Part shown: one piece after another, positions 23,666 through 34,139 of the stretch
Layout of the letters: every line of letters begins with the position of its first letter
How positions within the stretch are numbered: the stretch's first letter is position 1
NCBI GenBank assembly: GCA_934047225.1
Contig: CAKOHE010000107.1
Location: 682,001 to 746,000 of the forward strand
Length of the DNA stretch: 64,000 nucleotides
Direction: 5' to 3'
From: Ypsolopha sequella
Taxonomy: Eukaryota; Arthropoda; Insecta; Lepidoptera; Ypsolophidae
Program-made: the position numbers and the translations under genes
The notes under the pieces: model-generated
Told to the model about the DNA's origin: nothing
What the model saw: only the letters and a program-made list of their open reading frames with translations
The model's database searches: none

Positions 23666-24594
23666 GTGTAGCATATTTATGTTGTAGCAGGTCTAATTTG
23701 TAGCATATCTACTACGTAGCAAGTCTGCAGTTTAGTACATTTATGTAATAGTAGCTCTACATTGTAGTTTATCTACGTCTTAGCAAGTTTACAGTGTAGC
23801 ATATTTATGTTGTAGCAGGTCTAATTTGTAGCATATCTACTACGTAGCAAGTCTGCAGTTTAGTACATTTATGTAATAGTAGCTCTACATTGTAGTTTAT
23901 GTACGTCTTAGCAAGTTTACAGTGTAGCATATTTATGTTGTAGCAGGTCTAATTTGTAGCATATCTACTACGTAGCAAGTCTGCAGTTTAGTACATTTAT
24001 GTAATAGTAGCTCTACATTGTAGTTTATCTACGTCTTAGCAAGTTTACAGTGTAGCATATTTTTGTTGTAGCAGGTCTAATTTGTAGCATATCTACTACG
24101 TAGCAAGTCTGCAGTTTAGTACATTTATGTAATAGTAGCTCTACATTGTAGTTTATGTACGTCTTAGCAAGTTTACAGTGTAGCATATTTATGTTGTAGC
24201 AGGTCTAATTTGTAGCATATCTACTACGTAGCAAGTCTGCAGTTTAGTACATTTATGTAATAGTAGCTCTACATTGTAGTTTATGTACGTCTTAGCAAGT
24301 TTACAGTGTAGCATATTTATGTTGTAGCAGGTCTAATTTGTAGCATATCTACTACGTAGCAAGTCTGCAGTTTAGTACATTTATGTAATAGTAGCTCTAC
24401 ATTGTAGTTTATGTACGTCTTAGCAAGTTTACAGTGTAGCATATTTATGTTGTAGCAGGTCTAATTTGTAGCATATCTACTACGTAGCAAGTCTGCAGTT
24501 TAGTACATTTATGTAATAGTAGCTCTACATTGTAGTTTATCTACGTCTTAGCAAGTTTACAGTGTAGCATATTTATGTTGTAGCAGGTCTAATT
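23666..24594. repeat. 128-bp higher-order satellite, 7.3 copies
   Basis: 'gtgtagcatatttatgttg' recurs at 23666, 23794, 23922 and onward every 128 bp to 24562, with a final partial unit. Each 128-bp unit is itself four diverged 32-bp monomers, starting 'gtgtagcata', 'ttgtagcata', 'gtttagtaca' and 'ttgtagttta'. Copies of the 128-mer differ at very few bases (for example 'tatctacg' or 'tatgtacg'), whereas the four monomers differ strongly. Confidence 0.97.
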
Positions 24595-24819
24595 ATAAAC
24601 ACTTTTTACTGTGGGGCCAACACTGAAACCGCGAACTAAATAAGCAAAAATTTTCAGCAACTATAGATCAAGCCAGTAGAAATTTGAACATAAAAAATAC
24701 TTATGTTATATAATACCTGTAAACCTTAACTTGGCGTCAACGATGGCTTGAACATTTAAAGTATGTATCGACTTTCTATTTCTATATAGTTCAGCTGTTT
24801 CACCTCCTGAAATTTTTCT

Positions 24820-25482
24820 TTATGATGTACATGGAAAATTATAATTAGCTATGCCGATAGCAGATAATGTATTTATTTTATACCTGGAGAAAGTATTTTT
24901 ACGTGCTATGTCATAGAACTGTACTGCAGTGTTCCTCTGCTCATCTTCTGTTATGGGCATTTTTATGTATTCTGGATACAATAATGCAATGGCATCGGTT
25001 ACTTTATGTACAATGCGGCATGCTGTCGATTCATGAATCCCAATGAAATCACCACATGTAATAAGCTGGCTTCCTGTAGCGTAAAAACGCAGGGTGCACA
25101 ACAGTTGGTTTATTGGTGAGACTGGGGTATTCCTAAGAAAAAAATAAACATATTTTAATAATAAAGTTTTATAAGCCATACGAAATTAAATTCTCTTACC
25201 AATGTATTACCTTTGATTGTTGTGCAAACGGTTTTGGATATTTTCAAGCAAAATTCTAGCGGTATCCTTTTTTAAACGGAACCTTCTATGGAAATCACTT
25301 TCACGCATTGTTGTGAAGTAATCTGTCCGATCGTTATATGTTCTGTTGTAAAAATGATTATTAATATAATCAAGCAACTCTTCATCATCGTCACTGAAAG
25401 ATATTTCGATGAAATCACTTTCAGAATTCATTGTAAGTTGCGTTAAACTTATATTATAGTATATAGTATATAGTATATGCAA
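24820..25482 (-). pseudogene. PIF/Harbinger transposase, N-terminal part with intron
   Basis: Exon 1 (about 25433-25211) encodes 'FSDDDEELLDYINNHFYN' and 'RESDFHRRFRLKKDTARIL'. A 78-bp intron at 25133-25210 has GT...AG borders (donor AG|GTAATA, acceptor ttttttcttag). Exon 2 continues in phase with 'RNTPVSPINQLLCTLRFYAT' and 'IGIHESTACRIVHKV', the helix-turn-helix segment typical of HARBI1-like transposases. A second donor-like site ('TCCAG|GTATAA', about 24878) follows. No DDE catalytic domain is present; the 128-bp satellite begins about 230 bp farther on. The gene is truncated and could only bind DNA at most. Confidence 0.82.
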
Positions 25483-25699
25483 AGTCAGGAACCATACACG
25501 AATAACTTGAAAGTAATGATTTTAATGCTCCCTGCCTTTAATATTAAATTAATTCATAATAATATTTACTAATAAACAAAGTTGAAAGAAAGTTGGTTTC
25601 ATTTAATTGTTTGACATTTGTCATTTATTTAGAATGTTACCATAAATAAAGTAATTATTTGCAACCAATGAGGTATAGTATCTATATAATGTCATTGGA

Positions 25700-25915
25700 A
25701 ACAACACAATTTAAGTCAAACTGGTAACATTACTTCGCTAACCCGAGTTTAACTCAAGGCGAGAGTCGGGTTAAATTCTGATGACTTTCTCTTAGTTTAA
25801 CCCTAGTTTAACCCGAGGTTTTGATTGGTGCAAGAGAGCTTTTTCTTAACCCTCTATTTTTTGACTTAACCAAAGTTAAAGTCGAGTTAAGAACATGCTG
25901 CAAGTGGACCTAAGA
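25700..25915. repeat. Probable Harbinger subterminal repeat region
   Basis: Upstream of the transposase gene the motif 'gtttaac(t/c)c' and its complement recur: 'cccgagtttaactc', 'gtcgggttaaa', 'gtttaaccctagtttaaccc', 'aaagtcgagttaag'. Clustered subterminal motifs near an end are usual for DNA transposons. The opposite end was not found. Confidence 0.45.
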
Positions 25916-26235
25916 AGGAAATAAAAAGTGACAATCGCACGCGAGTCAGTCGGTTTCTTTTACTGTATCTTGATTAAAAGTAAAATTATACTATTTCCTC
26001 GCAGGTGTAGTATAAAGCACTATGTATCACTCGGGAGAGAGTGCGATTCCCAACCCGTGTGTATTGAGGTAATCTTCATCTTTCTTCCCTCGGTGAACAA
26101 TATATGTACTATTATTTAATTTATGTATATTCAAATTGAGAAAAACAATCATATACTTTGCGTTTGGGAAAGCGAAATGGAACGCATCAATTTTCAGGAG
26201 GAGTCATTTTGGCTCAAGTATAGATCCACGCATTT

Positions 26236-26312
26236 TTTAGAGTTCCGTACCCAAAGGGTAACCAACGGGACCTTATTTCTAAGACTCCGCTGTCCGTATG
26301 TCACCAGACTAA
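26236..26312 (+). repeat. Dispersed lepidopteran 'gttccgta' repeat relic
   Basis: It reads 'agagttccgtacccaaagg', then 'ctccgctgtccgtatgtcac', an inverted-pair layout seen again at 11755-11826. Confidence 0.6.
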
Positions 26313-26435
26313 CACAACTTAACTTATTCGACAGGACTAACCTTATTTTAAGCATCCTGTCTTTTTCTTTCTTTATCGAAATAAAAAATAGTTACACCGA
26401 ATCGACACCATTATCAACTACACTATAACACATTT

Positions 26436-26577
26436 TATGTAAGTCATATTGACAGAATAGAAAAACTTCAAAGAAATTTTGTTAAGGCGCTTGATTACAG
26501 AACCGGTCACGTTTTCTCTGATTATACTGTATCAGCAAAACGACATAATATTGAATTATTAATATTATAGATATAAT
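26436..26577 (+). pseudogene. LINE ORF2 fragment at the BEL insertion site
   Basis: The plus frame 'RIEKLQRNFVKALDYRTGHV' then 'FSDYTVSAKRHNIELL' parallels 'ERIEKVQKKFVKAIVYRTGH' in LINE-A ORF2. Only this short C-terminal piece is present. The BEL element begins directly after it, and no continuation is seen on the other side at 34293, so the fragment was already short. Confidence 0.72.
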
Positions 26578-26730
26578 TGTTCAGGGATGCAGTCGTTATG
26601 AAAACACGATTTCACTTAATTTGTTTTATTTTGTTGGAATACACGCCCAGTGTCTACGGGTTTTAATTGTGTACTAAAAGTCCAAAAGAGCGGCGGCGCG
26701 CGCCACAAAGGTGTTCGGTTACACCGAACA
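26578..26730 (-). repeat. 3' LTR of the BEL element
   Basis: 153 bp, TG...CA ended with a TGTTC/GAACA inverted terminus, identical to the 5' LTR. On the sense strand it contains 'aaaataaaac', a possible polyadenylation signal. Confidence 0.95.
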
Positions 26731-26817
26731 TATTCCCGGGGGGCAAAAATGCACCACGAGAGGCTGGGAGTGAATTCATTTTAAAATGTTAAAAAGTACA
26801 AAACAATTAATCCTTAA

Positions 26818-29800
26818 TTACAGAGAATCCTTGTTAAAAACTAATTTACTAAACATTGGTTTCACACTTTCACTTAAGTCCTTTAGTTCGTATTCACTCT
26901 CACTCAAAATTACACGAGCACTACTAGCAGCACGATCTGATCCTTGTCCAAAGACTGTTCTCGGTGGGGGACGCGGCGAGCGCTGCCCCGTTTGCGCCTC
27001 CTGTGCCGTCATCTCCAACGTAGTCGGTGCGGTCCAACTTCTCCGAACTCGCCGTCCCACTACGATCGCTCCAACCAGCACCAAGACTCCAATTATACAG
27101 TATATGGCGGTATAGTGGTGGAAGTCATGATACGAGGTTCGACCTTCATTCTCATAGGCCAATTCCTGTTTCAAAAGTTTTATTTTTGTTTCTATCTCTT
27201 TCGTCAGCCGTGTGGTTTCTATTTCTGTCTCATTATCAACTTCGTTGTCCTTCGCTATGGTAAAGTTGAATATGTCATTTATGGATGTCAGGGGTATTGT
27301 GTTAATCTCATACGCTACATTGATCCGGCTCTGATAGTTTTTATGTCCATAAATCGTAAGTTGATCATTTTTCATTACACAGTCGTCTTCCAGCGCTATG
27401 ACGTTTGCGCGCGTCAGCTGATTCATTATAACGCGATTATTGCATATAATCCGAAGCTGGCATAACTCGCAGCAAAAATGAAGATATGTATTTGTTCGCG
27501 CCAAACTCACCCACTTGTTGTTGCACTCGGATTTGCTTGTGGCACAATTTTTATGTTTATCTTGAATGCACAGATTTTTGTCAGACTTCATCTGGTATAT
27601 AGGGTGCTGGGGGTTACACATATAAGTAGAACTATATACTGAGATGCATTTTTGTAAGTTTTCTTCGGATAGGGGTAAGTAGCTATCTTTTTGTAGGTTT
27701 ATCCCCACGTATTTGGATACCGGACTGACTGTTATAACATCTTCTCCGTATTGTATAGGGATGGGGATGACGTGGTACAAGTCGTATGCTTCTCGGCTGA
27801 CTAGTGGTATTCTTATCTCGAAAATGAAGTACTCATCTGTCATCCTAGCACGAATTTTCATAAGCTTGTACATTGTTCGGTAGTCTTCGTAGATATTTAA
27901 TATAGGTAATGTTATGTCCGCCGTCAAAAGTCCATTTATTTTGTTGAGTTGTTCTTGCAGCTGTTGTGGAGTCAGCAAATGTAGGTTGTACTGTCCTTGA
28001 TAGATATCCGTGATTGTATCGAGCAACATGTTTTGGATGTTTTTTAGGTTTTGTAGTATACTGTTTGCGGATATTGCTGTCAATGCAAAATCTTGTACAT
28101 AGTTCACTTCATTTACCTTCTTCTCAACTGTGTTCACCGCCTCGTCCAATTTGTTAAAATGTTTGTTTACTATTTTATGTTGTTTACTCATCATTTGTTC
28201 TGTTCTCTTTACAAAGTTGTATTCGGATTCCACTATTGAAGTTTGATTAATCCACAGATTTTTGAGATGTGCCTCATTATGTTTTATCAATTCAATATCT
28301 CGAGTATACTGTTCTGCGAATCGCTGGTCTAATACTCCGAACAGGCTATTGGCGAGATAGCCCACTCCGTCGATAAGGCCGCGTCGCTGTCTCGCGCGTT
28401 CGCTAAAGTGCTGCGTAAGTAACAGCTGGTTATAGTATTGTAATTCCGTGTACTCGTGACGTAGGGACGGTGCTATTATGTTGCATTTGTTATCTGTTTC
28501 CAGCTTATTACATGTTGTCTCGAGGTAGATCAATGATTTTTCAAACGCCTTTGTTCCTTCCCAGTATGGGGACATGTCGTAGTATGTTACCAAAGTCCAT
28601 TGATCTCTTATAAGTTGCATCTTCGCCAATGGATCGAAATATAATGTTTGATTGCGGTTTAATGCAATTATGTTAGCCGCTCCGTGCGTGTTTGATATTA
28701 GTGTCATAAAAAAAAGCAGCGCCATCACAACTGAGTACAGCCCTGTGTATTTTTTCTTGTGTAATACGTTGACCTTTTTATCAGCTGTAGGTCCATTCTC
28801 TGTTTCTATCGAAGGTACGGGCAGAATACTTAGTTTTACAATGGGTCGTTTTATGTAGTTTTTTTTCGTTTTAAGCGATACTACACGAACTAATCCATCG
28901 CTTCCGGGGTGCAACTCCATTACTCGGGCCATTGGCCACTTTCCAGCTGGCAAGTTATCTTCATGGACGATGACCAAGTCTCCAATTTGTATATTTCTTT
29001 GCGGTTGCAACCATTTGTTTCTTGCGTTGAGTAGTGTAAGATATTCCTCTCTCCACCTCTTCCATATTTGCTCAAAAATCTGGTTTGTAAGATGCCATCT
29101 TGTTCTCGCGTCTTCTGATGTTTGGATAACGGTTACTCCTGCTCTTCCTGTTAAAAAGTGGGCTGGTGAGAGATAGTCAAGATCTTCTATATCTTCGGTG
29201 AGGGCGCACAAAGGCCTTGAATTTAGGCACGCCTCCACTTGTGTCAAGATGGTGGAAAATTCTTCAAATGTCAGGCGCTGTTCTCCAATCACTCTTCGGA
29301 GGTGGAACTTCACACTTTGGACAGATCGTTCCCAGACTCCAACTGCACTAGGCCAATGGGCCACGTTGAAATGCCATTCTATGTTCATGTTCGCTAACAC
29401 ACCCCCAAAATTTTCGTTAAATGTTTGTTGCAGAATCTCGTATTCTTCTTTCAATATTCGGTTAGCTCCCACAAAGTTAGTTCCGCAATCACTGTACATG
29501 TGCTTCGGCGCTCCACGTCTGGCCGACATTCTTCTTAAGGCAGCCAAAAATGCTGAGCTAGTTAAATCTGTTACCAACTCCAAGTGTATGGCTTTGGTAA
29601 CCATACATATGAAAAGAGCTATGTAGCCCTTCTGTGTTTTCGCTTGTTTTTTCTTGCTCTCCTTAATTGCAACAAACCCCGTATAATCCACCCCTGTGTG
29701 GTAAAAGGGGGGGGCGGGTTCAGTACGCACGGCAGGTAAATCTCCCATAAGTTGGTAATGTTTTGTTGGATTATTTTTTCGACAGTTTACACATTTTCGT

Positions 29801-32800
29801 AGTTGTTTCTTCACTGCATTGTTTCCTCCAGGGATCCAGTACTGTTTTCTTAGGTTTGCCTGTGTCAAACGGGGACCTCCATGGAGTGTATGTTTGTGAG
29901 CTTCGTTGACCAACAGCTCGGCGAGGCGACTGTCTCGCGGTATGATCTTCGGATGTTTCATTTCCATGTTCAGCGTTGAGTTTTTCAGGCGTCCACCGAC
30001 TCTCAAGACTCCGGAATTGTCAATAAACGGATGTAAATTTAGTATGTTGCTTTTTGTTCCAATAGTTTCACCTTTGCGTAAGTGTTTGAGTTCCGCTCCA
30101 AATTCCTTTTCTTGCACGTTTTGTATAATCAGCATTTTCGCCGCGGATAGTTCTTGTAACGTGAGTTCGCTTGGCAGTATTTGGCGATTCAAGGCAAATA
30201 CTCGTAATACCCACGCCAATACTCGTGTTACTTTTGAAAATGAGCTGTATTTGTTTAGAAGTGAGTCGATTATGCTTTCTTCTGTCTGTATAATGTTTGT
30301 TTGGAAGTGTTTTTGTCTCGCTTCTTCACTGGTGGTATATGTTTCATATTTATGTTGCTGTTTCTCACTTTCGAATGTTGAAAGCCACGCTGGTCCGTGC
30401 CACCATAAACTGTTTTCTTTCAGCTGTTGTGCATATAAGCCTCTGCTTGCAGCGTCAGCCGGATTCTCGGCCGATTTTACATAGTGCCAACAGGCGCTTG
30501 GCATGACGTCAGTTGTTTTCTTCACTCTATTTGCCACGAAAGGTTTCCATCTACTCGGTTCTCCTTGTAACCAACCGAGTGTAACCATCGAGTCCGTCCA
30601 GCCATAGATTTCAAGTTTATATTGTAACAGAGCGTCTTTAACTTTGCTCATGAGCTTTGACAGAAGGTACGTGCCGCTTAACTCGAGACGGGCCAAAGTG
30701 GTTGCTTTCTTGTTGGGTACCAGTTTTGTTTTAGCGGCGACCAACACCACCTTCGATTGACCTCTGACCCTCGCATAAATAACGCAAGCGTATATATCTA
30801 AGGACGCGTCACTATATCCGTGCAGCTCTATGACGTCACCTTTGCGACATAATATCCATCTTGGGATTTCGTATTCATTGATAACGTGTAGTTCTGTTTT
30901 TATTTTCGTCCACTCTTTCTGTATTTCGCTTGAGACCTTATCATCCCACTTCATTTCATCTTTCCATAGTTTTTGAAACAATAGTTTTAATTTGGCTGTT
31001 AGCGGAGCCAGCCATCCCAGCGGATCGAACAGCTTTGAGATTTCTGATAAAAGTGTTCGTTTTGTTAATGTTTTTGTTGTTTCTTCCGTCATTTTACATT
31101 GAAACGCGAATGTATCCTCAGTAGCGTTCCAGCACAAGCCCAATGTTTTTGTTATGTTTTCTGTTTTGAAGTTGAAGACGTCCTCTTTTGACGTGTTTTT
31201 CTGGTTCTTGATATCTTCCAGTACTTTTTGTTCGTTAGCCGACCATTTTCTAAGATTGAATCCTCCTGATTGCATAAGCAAGTTTAAGTCTGATATTAAT
31301 TTTATTCCTTCTTCAATGGTGTCAGTCCCGTGTACAAGGTCATACATATAAAAAGCGTTTTCAACTACTTTGGATGCCTCCGGAAAATTTTCTCGCTCAT
31401 CTGCAGCCAATCTTCTTAGCGTCATCATCGCCAAAAATGGGGCTGCTCGGGTCCCGTACGTAACTGTCGTTAAATTGTATGTTTGTATAGGTTGTTCTGG
31501 ATCGTCTCTCCATAGAATTTTTTGGTATTTCTGATCTGTTTCATCTATCCAAATCATTCTAAACATCTTCTCAATATCAGCTGTGAAAGCATATTGATAT
31601 TGTCTCCACTTCAGTAGTATCATCTGTAGATCTATTTGTAGATTAGGGCCTGTGTACATGAGCTGGTTTAAACTACACCCTGTATCTGTTTTTTCCGAGG
31701 CATTAAAAACCACCCTGTATCGTGTTGTTAGTGAATCGGCGCGCTCTACGCCGTGGTGCGGTAAATAGAATTCCGGCGTCTCTTTATAACTCGCCGCCGC
31801 CGACGGTTTCATATGTTCCATTGCTTTATACTCCGCCATAAACGCCTTATAGTCTTGTTGTAGTTTTGGTTGCCTTTCAAACCGTTTTTCTAAACTTCTG
31901 AATTGTGCCAGCGCTCTTATCTTCGAAGAGCCCAATCGGTTCTCAATGTTTTCTTTTAGGGGGAGTCTGACTACATAACTTCCATCTTCTTTCCTGCTTG
32001 TTGTTTCGTCATAAAACGCAATACATTGCTGGTCTTCCAAAGAAAATTGATTTTGAGTTTGTTCGCTGATCTCTTCTATTTCCCAAAACTTTTTCATCTC
32101 CTCAATGTCTTGCAGTACCAAGTTACATTTGTATGTTTTTGTTCCACCACATAATAACCACCCAAGTTTTGTTTGTTGTGCAACTGGTTGTCTTGAATTA
32201 TCTCCTTTAATCATTCCGCTTTGTACTATCAGTGAGTAGATGTCTGCTCCGAACAAAATATCCACTGGACGGCTGATGTAAAAGTCGGGGTCGGCCAATG
32301 TAATGTTTTCTATGAATTTCCACTCCGGTTTTCCAAACGTGTTGATAGGTAAGTTGCCGACCAGATTGCTCATAATGATGACGTCAGTATGGAAATTGTA
32401 GTCCGTGTTTACAGAATGACATTCAATGTTTATCTTCCCCTTTCCATTGTTTTGTTTCTCTCCCACTCCAAAAATAACTCCCTTACAGTTTTCTCTCTTT
32501 ATTTTTAGTAGTTGAGCAGCTCGTTCGGAGATTATCGAAATTTGGCTACCAACATCCACTAAACTTCTCATGTAGTGAAAGGTGCCATTTGAACCTTTCA
32601 CCCTTATCATCGCAGTTGACAGCAAAACTTCTGTAGGTTCATTTTCTCCCCGTTGTTGCATCGAGTGGCCTCGCTGTTGTATTTCATCTTGTGTTGACAT
32701 TGTTACGCTGGACATTGAAGTTGGCTTATTGAATACATCATGCATTAAGGTGTTATGTTTTTTGTTGCATTTGCGACATGAATGTTTGGATTTGCATTCA

Positions 32801-33549
32801 TTGCCGTGGTGGGTAAAAAGGCAATTTATGCAAACTTGCAATTCTTTTACTGCCTTTAGCCGTTGCTCGTCCGACAGTTCTAAAAATTTTCTGCAATTAT
32901 ACAGGCCGTGTTCGAAATTGCAGAGTGGACATTTTACTGTTGTCACGTTGAATGTTGATGTCGAAACTGGTTTATAATTTCCGCTGTTTCCTTTATTCCA
33001 GTTACTGTTTCCGCTAAGAAATTTTCTGAAAGTAGTTGGTTTTTCAAAACGGGGATTTGTTAGTTGTTGCCCAAAATGTTGTTGCGGTTTTGCCTCATGT
33101 TTTCGATGCGATGTTTCTAATGCGGTAAATTTCATTTCCAAATATTCAAGGAAGTCCTTTAGGACCGGTAGTTCTCGGCGGTCCTTTAGTGACTCAATAT
33201 ACTCTGAGTGGCTGTCAGAGTCTAGCTTCTGGTCTAAGATGTGTACAAGCAGTGGATCCCACGTACTTATGTCCACCCCTAAGTTCTTGATGGCATTAAG
33301 GCTCTCCTGGGTTACGTCATGCATACGTTTGATTTGTTGCAGTGTTTGCTGTTTCATAGTAGGCAATTCCAAAAAGGTGTAAATATGCGCTGAAAATATA
33401 TTCCTTTTGTTATTGTAACGGCGGTTGAGAATGTCCCAGCACACCGTGTAGTTTTCCGAGCTGATAGGTAAATGCTGTATAAGTTTTTCAGCCTCGCCAC
33501 GCACTTTGCTCTTCAAAAATTGCATTTTTTGCGCTCCCGATAACGACAT
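26818..33549 (-). CDS. BEL polyprotein: gag (part)-protease-RT-RNase H-integrase-envelope-like
   Basis: 2,243 codons without a stop. Gag zinc knuckles appear at about 210-280 ('CPLCNFEHGLYNC', 'CINCLFTHHGNEC', 'CRKCNKKHNTLMH'). The retropepsin-like site near 331 reads 'LVDVGSQ', with Val where Ser or Thr is usual. RT has 'FTADIEKMF' near 656 but 'FYMYDLVHG' near 734, so Tyr occupies one of the two adjacent catalytic aspartate positions. RNase H acidic residues are present ('GYSDAS' near 912, 'RLELSG', 'WTDSMV'). Integrase has the HHCC finger ('NCRKNNP') and D,D,E positions in 'GVDYTG' (1286), 'YSDCGTNF' (1353) and 'VWERSV' (1406). A DUF5641-like segment lies at 1530-1573. From about 1607 a hydrophobic leader, a basic cleavage-like site 'RARQRRG' (1720) and a transmembrane helix near 2153 mark an F-like envelope module fused in frame. 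Confidence 0.92.
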   Translation of the reverse strand: MSLSGAQKMQFLKSKVRGEAEKLIQHLPISSENYTVCWDILNRRYNNKRNIFSAHIYTFLELPTMKQQTLQQIKRMHDVTQESLNAIKNLGVDISTWDPLLVHILDQKLDSDSHSEYIESLKDRRELPVLKDFLEYLEMKFTALETSHRKHEAKPQQHFGQQLTNPRFEKPTTFRKFLSGNSNWNKGNSGNYKPVSTSTFNVTTVKCPLCNFEHGLYNCRKFLELSDEQRLKAVKELQVCINCLFTHHGNECKSKHSCRKCNKKHNTLMHDVFNKPTSMSSVTMSTQDEIQQRGHSMQQRGENEPTEVLLSTAMIRVKGSNGTFHYMRSLVDVGSQISIISERAAQLLKIKRENCKGVIFGVGEKQNNGKGKINIECHSVNTDYNFHTDVIIMSNLVGNLPINTFGKPEWKFIENITLADPDFYISRPVDILFGADIYSLIVQSGMIKGDNSRQPVAQQTKLGWLLCGGTKTYKCNLVLQDIEEMKKFWEIEEISEQTQNQFSLEDQQCIAFYDETTSRKEDGSYVVRLPLKENIENRLGSSKIRALAQFRSLEKRFERQPKLQQDYKAFMAEYKAMEHMKPSAAASYKETPEFYLPHHGVERADSLTTRYRVVFNASEKTDTGCSLNQLMYTGPNLQIDLQMILLKWRQYQYAFTADIEKMFRMIWIDETDQKYQKILWRDDPEQPIQTYNLTTVTYGTRAAPFLAMMTLRRLAADERENFPEASKVVENAFYMYDLVHGTDTIEEGIKLISDLNLLMQSGGFNLRKWSANEQKVLEDIKNQKNTSKEDVFNFKTENITKTLGLCWNATEDTFAFQCKMTEETTKTLTKRTLLSEISKLFDPLGWLAPLTAKLKLLFQKLWKDEMKWDDKVSSEIQKEWTKIKTELHVINEYEIPRWILCRKGDVIELHGYSDASLDIYACVIYARVRGQSKVVLVAAKTKLVPNKKATTLARLELSGTYLLSKLMSKVKDALLQYKLEIYGWTDSMVTLGWLQGEPSRWKPFVANRVKKTTDVMPSACWHYVKSAENPADAASRGLYAQQLKENSLWWHGPAWLSTFESEKQQHKYETYTTSEEARQKHFQTNIIQTEESIIDSLLNKYSSFSKVTRVLAWVLRVFALNRQILPSELTLQELSAAKMLIIQNVQEKEFGAELKHLRKGETIGTKSNILNLHPFIDNSGVLRVGGRLKNSTLNMEMKHPKIIPRDSRLAELLVNEAHKHTLHGGPRLTQANLRKQYWIPGGNNAVKKQLRKCVNCRKNNPTKHYQLMGDLPAVRTEPAPPFYHTGVDYTGFVAIKESKKKQAKTQKGYIALFICMVTKAIHLELVTDLTSSAFLAALRRMSARRGAPKHMYSDCGTNFVGANRILKEEYEILQQTFNENFGGVLANMNIEWHFNVAHWPSAVGVWERSVQSVKFHLRRVIGEQRLTFEEFSTILTQVEACLNSRPLCALTEDIEDLDYLSPAHFLTGRAGVTVIQTSEDARTRWHLTNQIFEQIWKRWREEYLTLLNARNKWLQPQRNIQIGDLVIVHEDNLPAGKWPMARVMELHPGSDGLVRVVSLKTKKNYIKRPIVKLSILPVPSIETENGPTADKKVNVLHKKKYTGLYSVVMALLFFMTLISNTHGAANIIALNRNQTLYFDPLAKMQLIRDQWTLVTYYDMSPYWEGTKAFEKSLIYLETTCNKLETDNKCNIIAPSLRHEYTELQYYNQLLLTQHFSERARQRRGLIDGVGYLANSLFGVLDQRFAEQYTRDIELIKHNEAHLKNLWINQTSIVESEYNFVKRTEQMMSKQHKIVNKHFNKLDEAVNTVEKKVNEVNYVQDFALTAISANSILQNLKNIQNMLLDTITDIYQGQYNLHLLTPQQLQEQLNKINGLLTADITLPILNIYEDYRTMYKLMKIRARMTDEYFIFEIRIPLVSREAYDLYHVIPIPIQYGEDVITVSPVSKYVGINLQKDSYLPLSEENLQKCISVYSSTYMCNPQHPIYQMKSDKNLCIQDKHKNCATSKSECNNKWVSLARTNTYLHFCCELCQLRIICNNRVIMNQLTRANVIALEDDCVMKNDQLTIYGHKNYQSRINVAYEINTIPLTSINDIFNFTIAKDNEVDNETEIETTRLTKEIETKIKLLKQELAYENEGRTSYHDFHHYTAIYCIIGVLVLVGAIVVGRRVRRSWTAPTTLEMTAQEAQTGQRSPRPPPRTVFGQGSDRAASSARVILSESEYELKDLSESVKPMFSKLVFNKDSL

Positions 33550-33591
33550 GTTGTTGTGGATAGCTTCAGAAAAAAGATCCTTGAAGGATAC

Positions 33592-33927
33592 TCACTGGTT
33601 GTAGTTCCCGCCGAATGTTGGTACCTCTAGTTTTGGTGTAGTCTTCTCTCGATGTTTCTCGGACCACATCCTTGAGTTTATAGCTTTTTTAATGTTGTTG
33701 TATTTTGTTTCGCACCTGTTATATAACTCCTCTGACTCTTCTCGTTCTAGATCTTTCAATTCACTCTCCAGCTCCCAATGCAATGAATCGATCGCTTTCC
33801 ATCTTGACTCCAATGTTTTTAACGTGTCTTCATACTCCCATCTCTCTGTTATATTGTCAATGTTTATGTTTTTAAATGTTCTTTCGAAAGCCTTGTAGTT
33901 ACCCGATTGTTTCCGTGATTTCTCCAT
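33592..33927 (-). pseudogene. BEL gag N-terminus, cut off by an in-frame TGA
   Basis: 111 codons, starting MEKSRKQSGN and rich in charged helical sequence. It ends 'FGGNYNQ' at a TGA (33592-33594). The next frame's ATG at 33549 lies in the same phase, with only sense codons between, so gag is interrupted by one stop and not by a frameshift. Readthrough would join it to the polyprotein; otherwise initiation at 33549 would skip the N-terminal matrix-like region. The sequence alone does not say which, if either, happens. Confidence 0.85.
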
Positions 33928-34119
33928 CTTCGCTCTTGTTTATGTTTATAACTGTATGTTTATGTTGACTGCACCTCTGATGATGTTGCGTTGATTCCGC
34001 TGCGATACCTCTGGCAAGCTCTGGGTGTGATTGAAGCCCCTTCTCAATTAACTGGTGATTTCCGCTTGTGGAAGGCCAGCAAACCGATAGCTAACACACC
34101 GGAAACCTACCAAAGTACC

Positions 34120-34139
34120 ACAGTGGCTCGAAGGACCAG
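34120..34139 (-). promoter_or_regulatory. Putative tRNA primer-binding site
   Basis: Directly inside the 5' LTR the sense strand reads 'cTGGTCCTTCGAGCC', starting with the TGG expected opposite a tRNA CCA end. The specific primer tRNA is not assigned. Confidence 0.6.

Noticed and set aside
23666..24594. CRISPR-like array
   Set aside because: The units are contiguous with no unique spacers, no cas genes are present and the context is eukaryotic. The same applies to the 47-bp and 75-bp arrays.
26731..26760. Polypurine tract next to the BEL 3' LTR
   Set aside because: On the sense strand the sequence before the LTR is mainly pyrimidine then 'cgggaata'; no convincing polypurine tract is visible.
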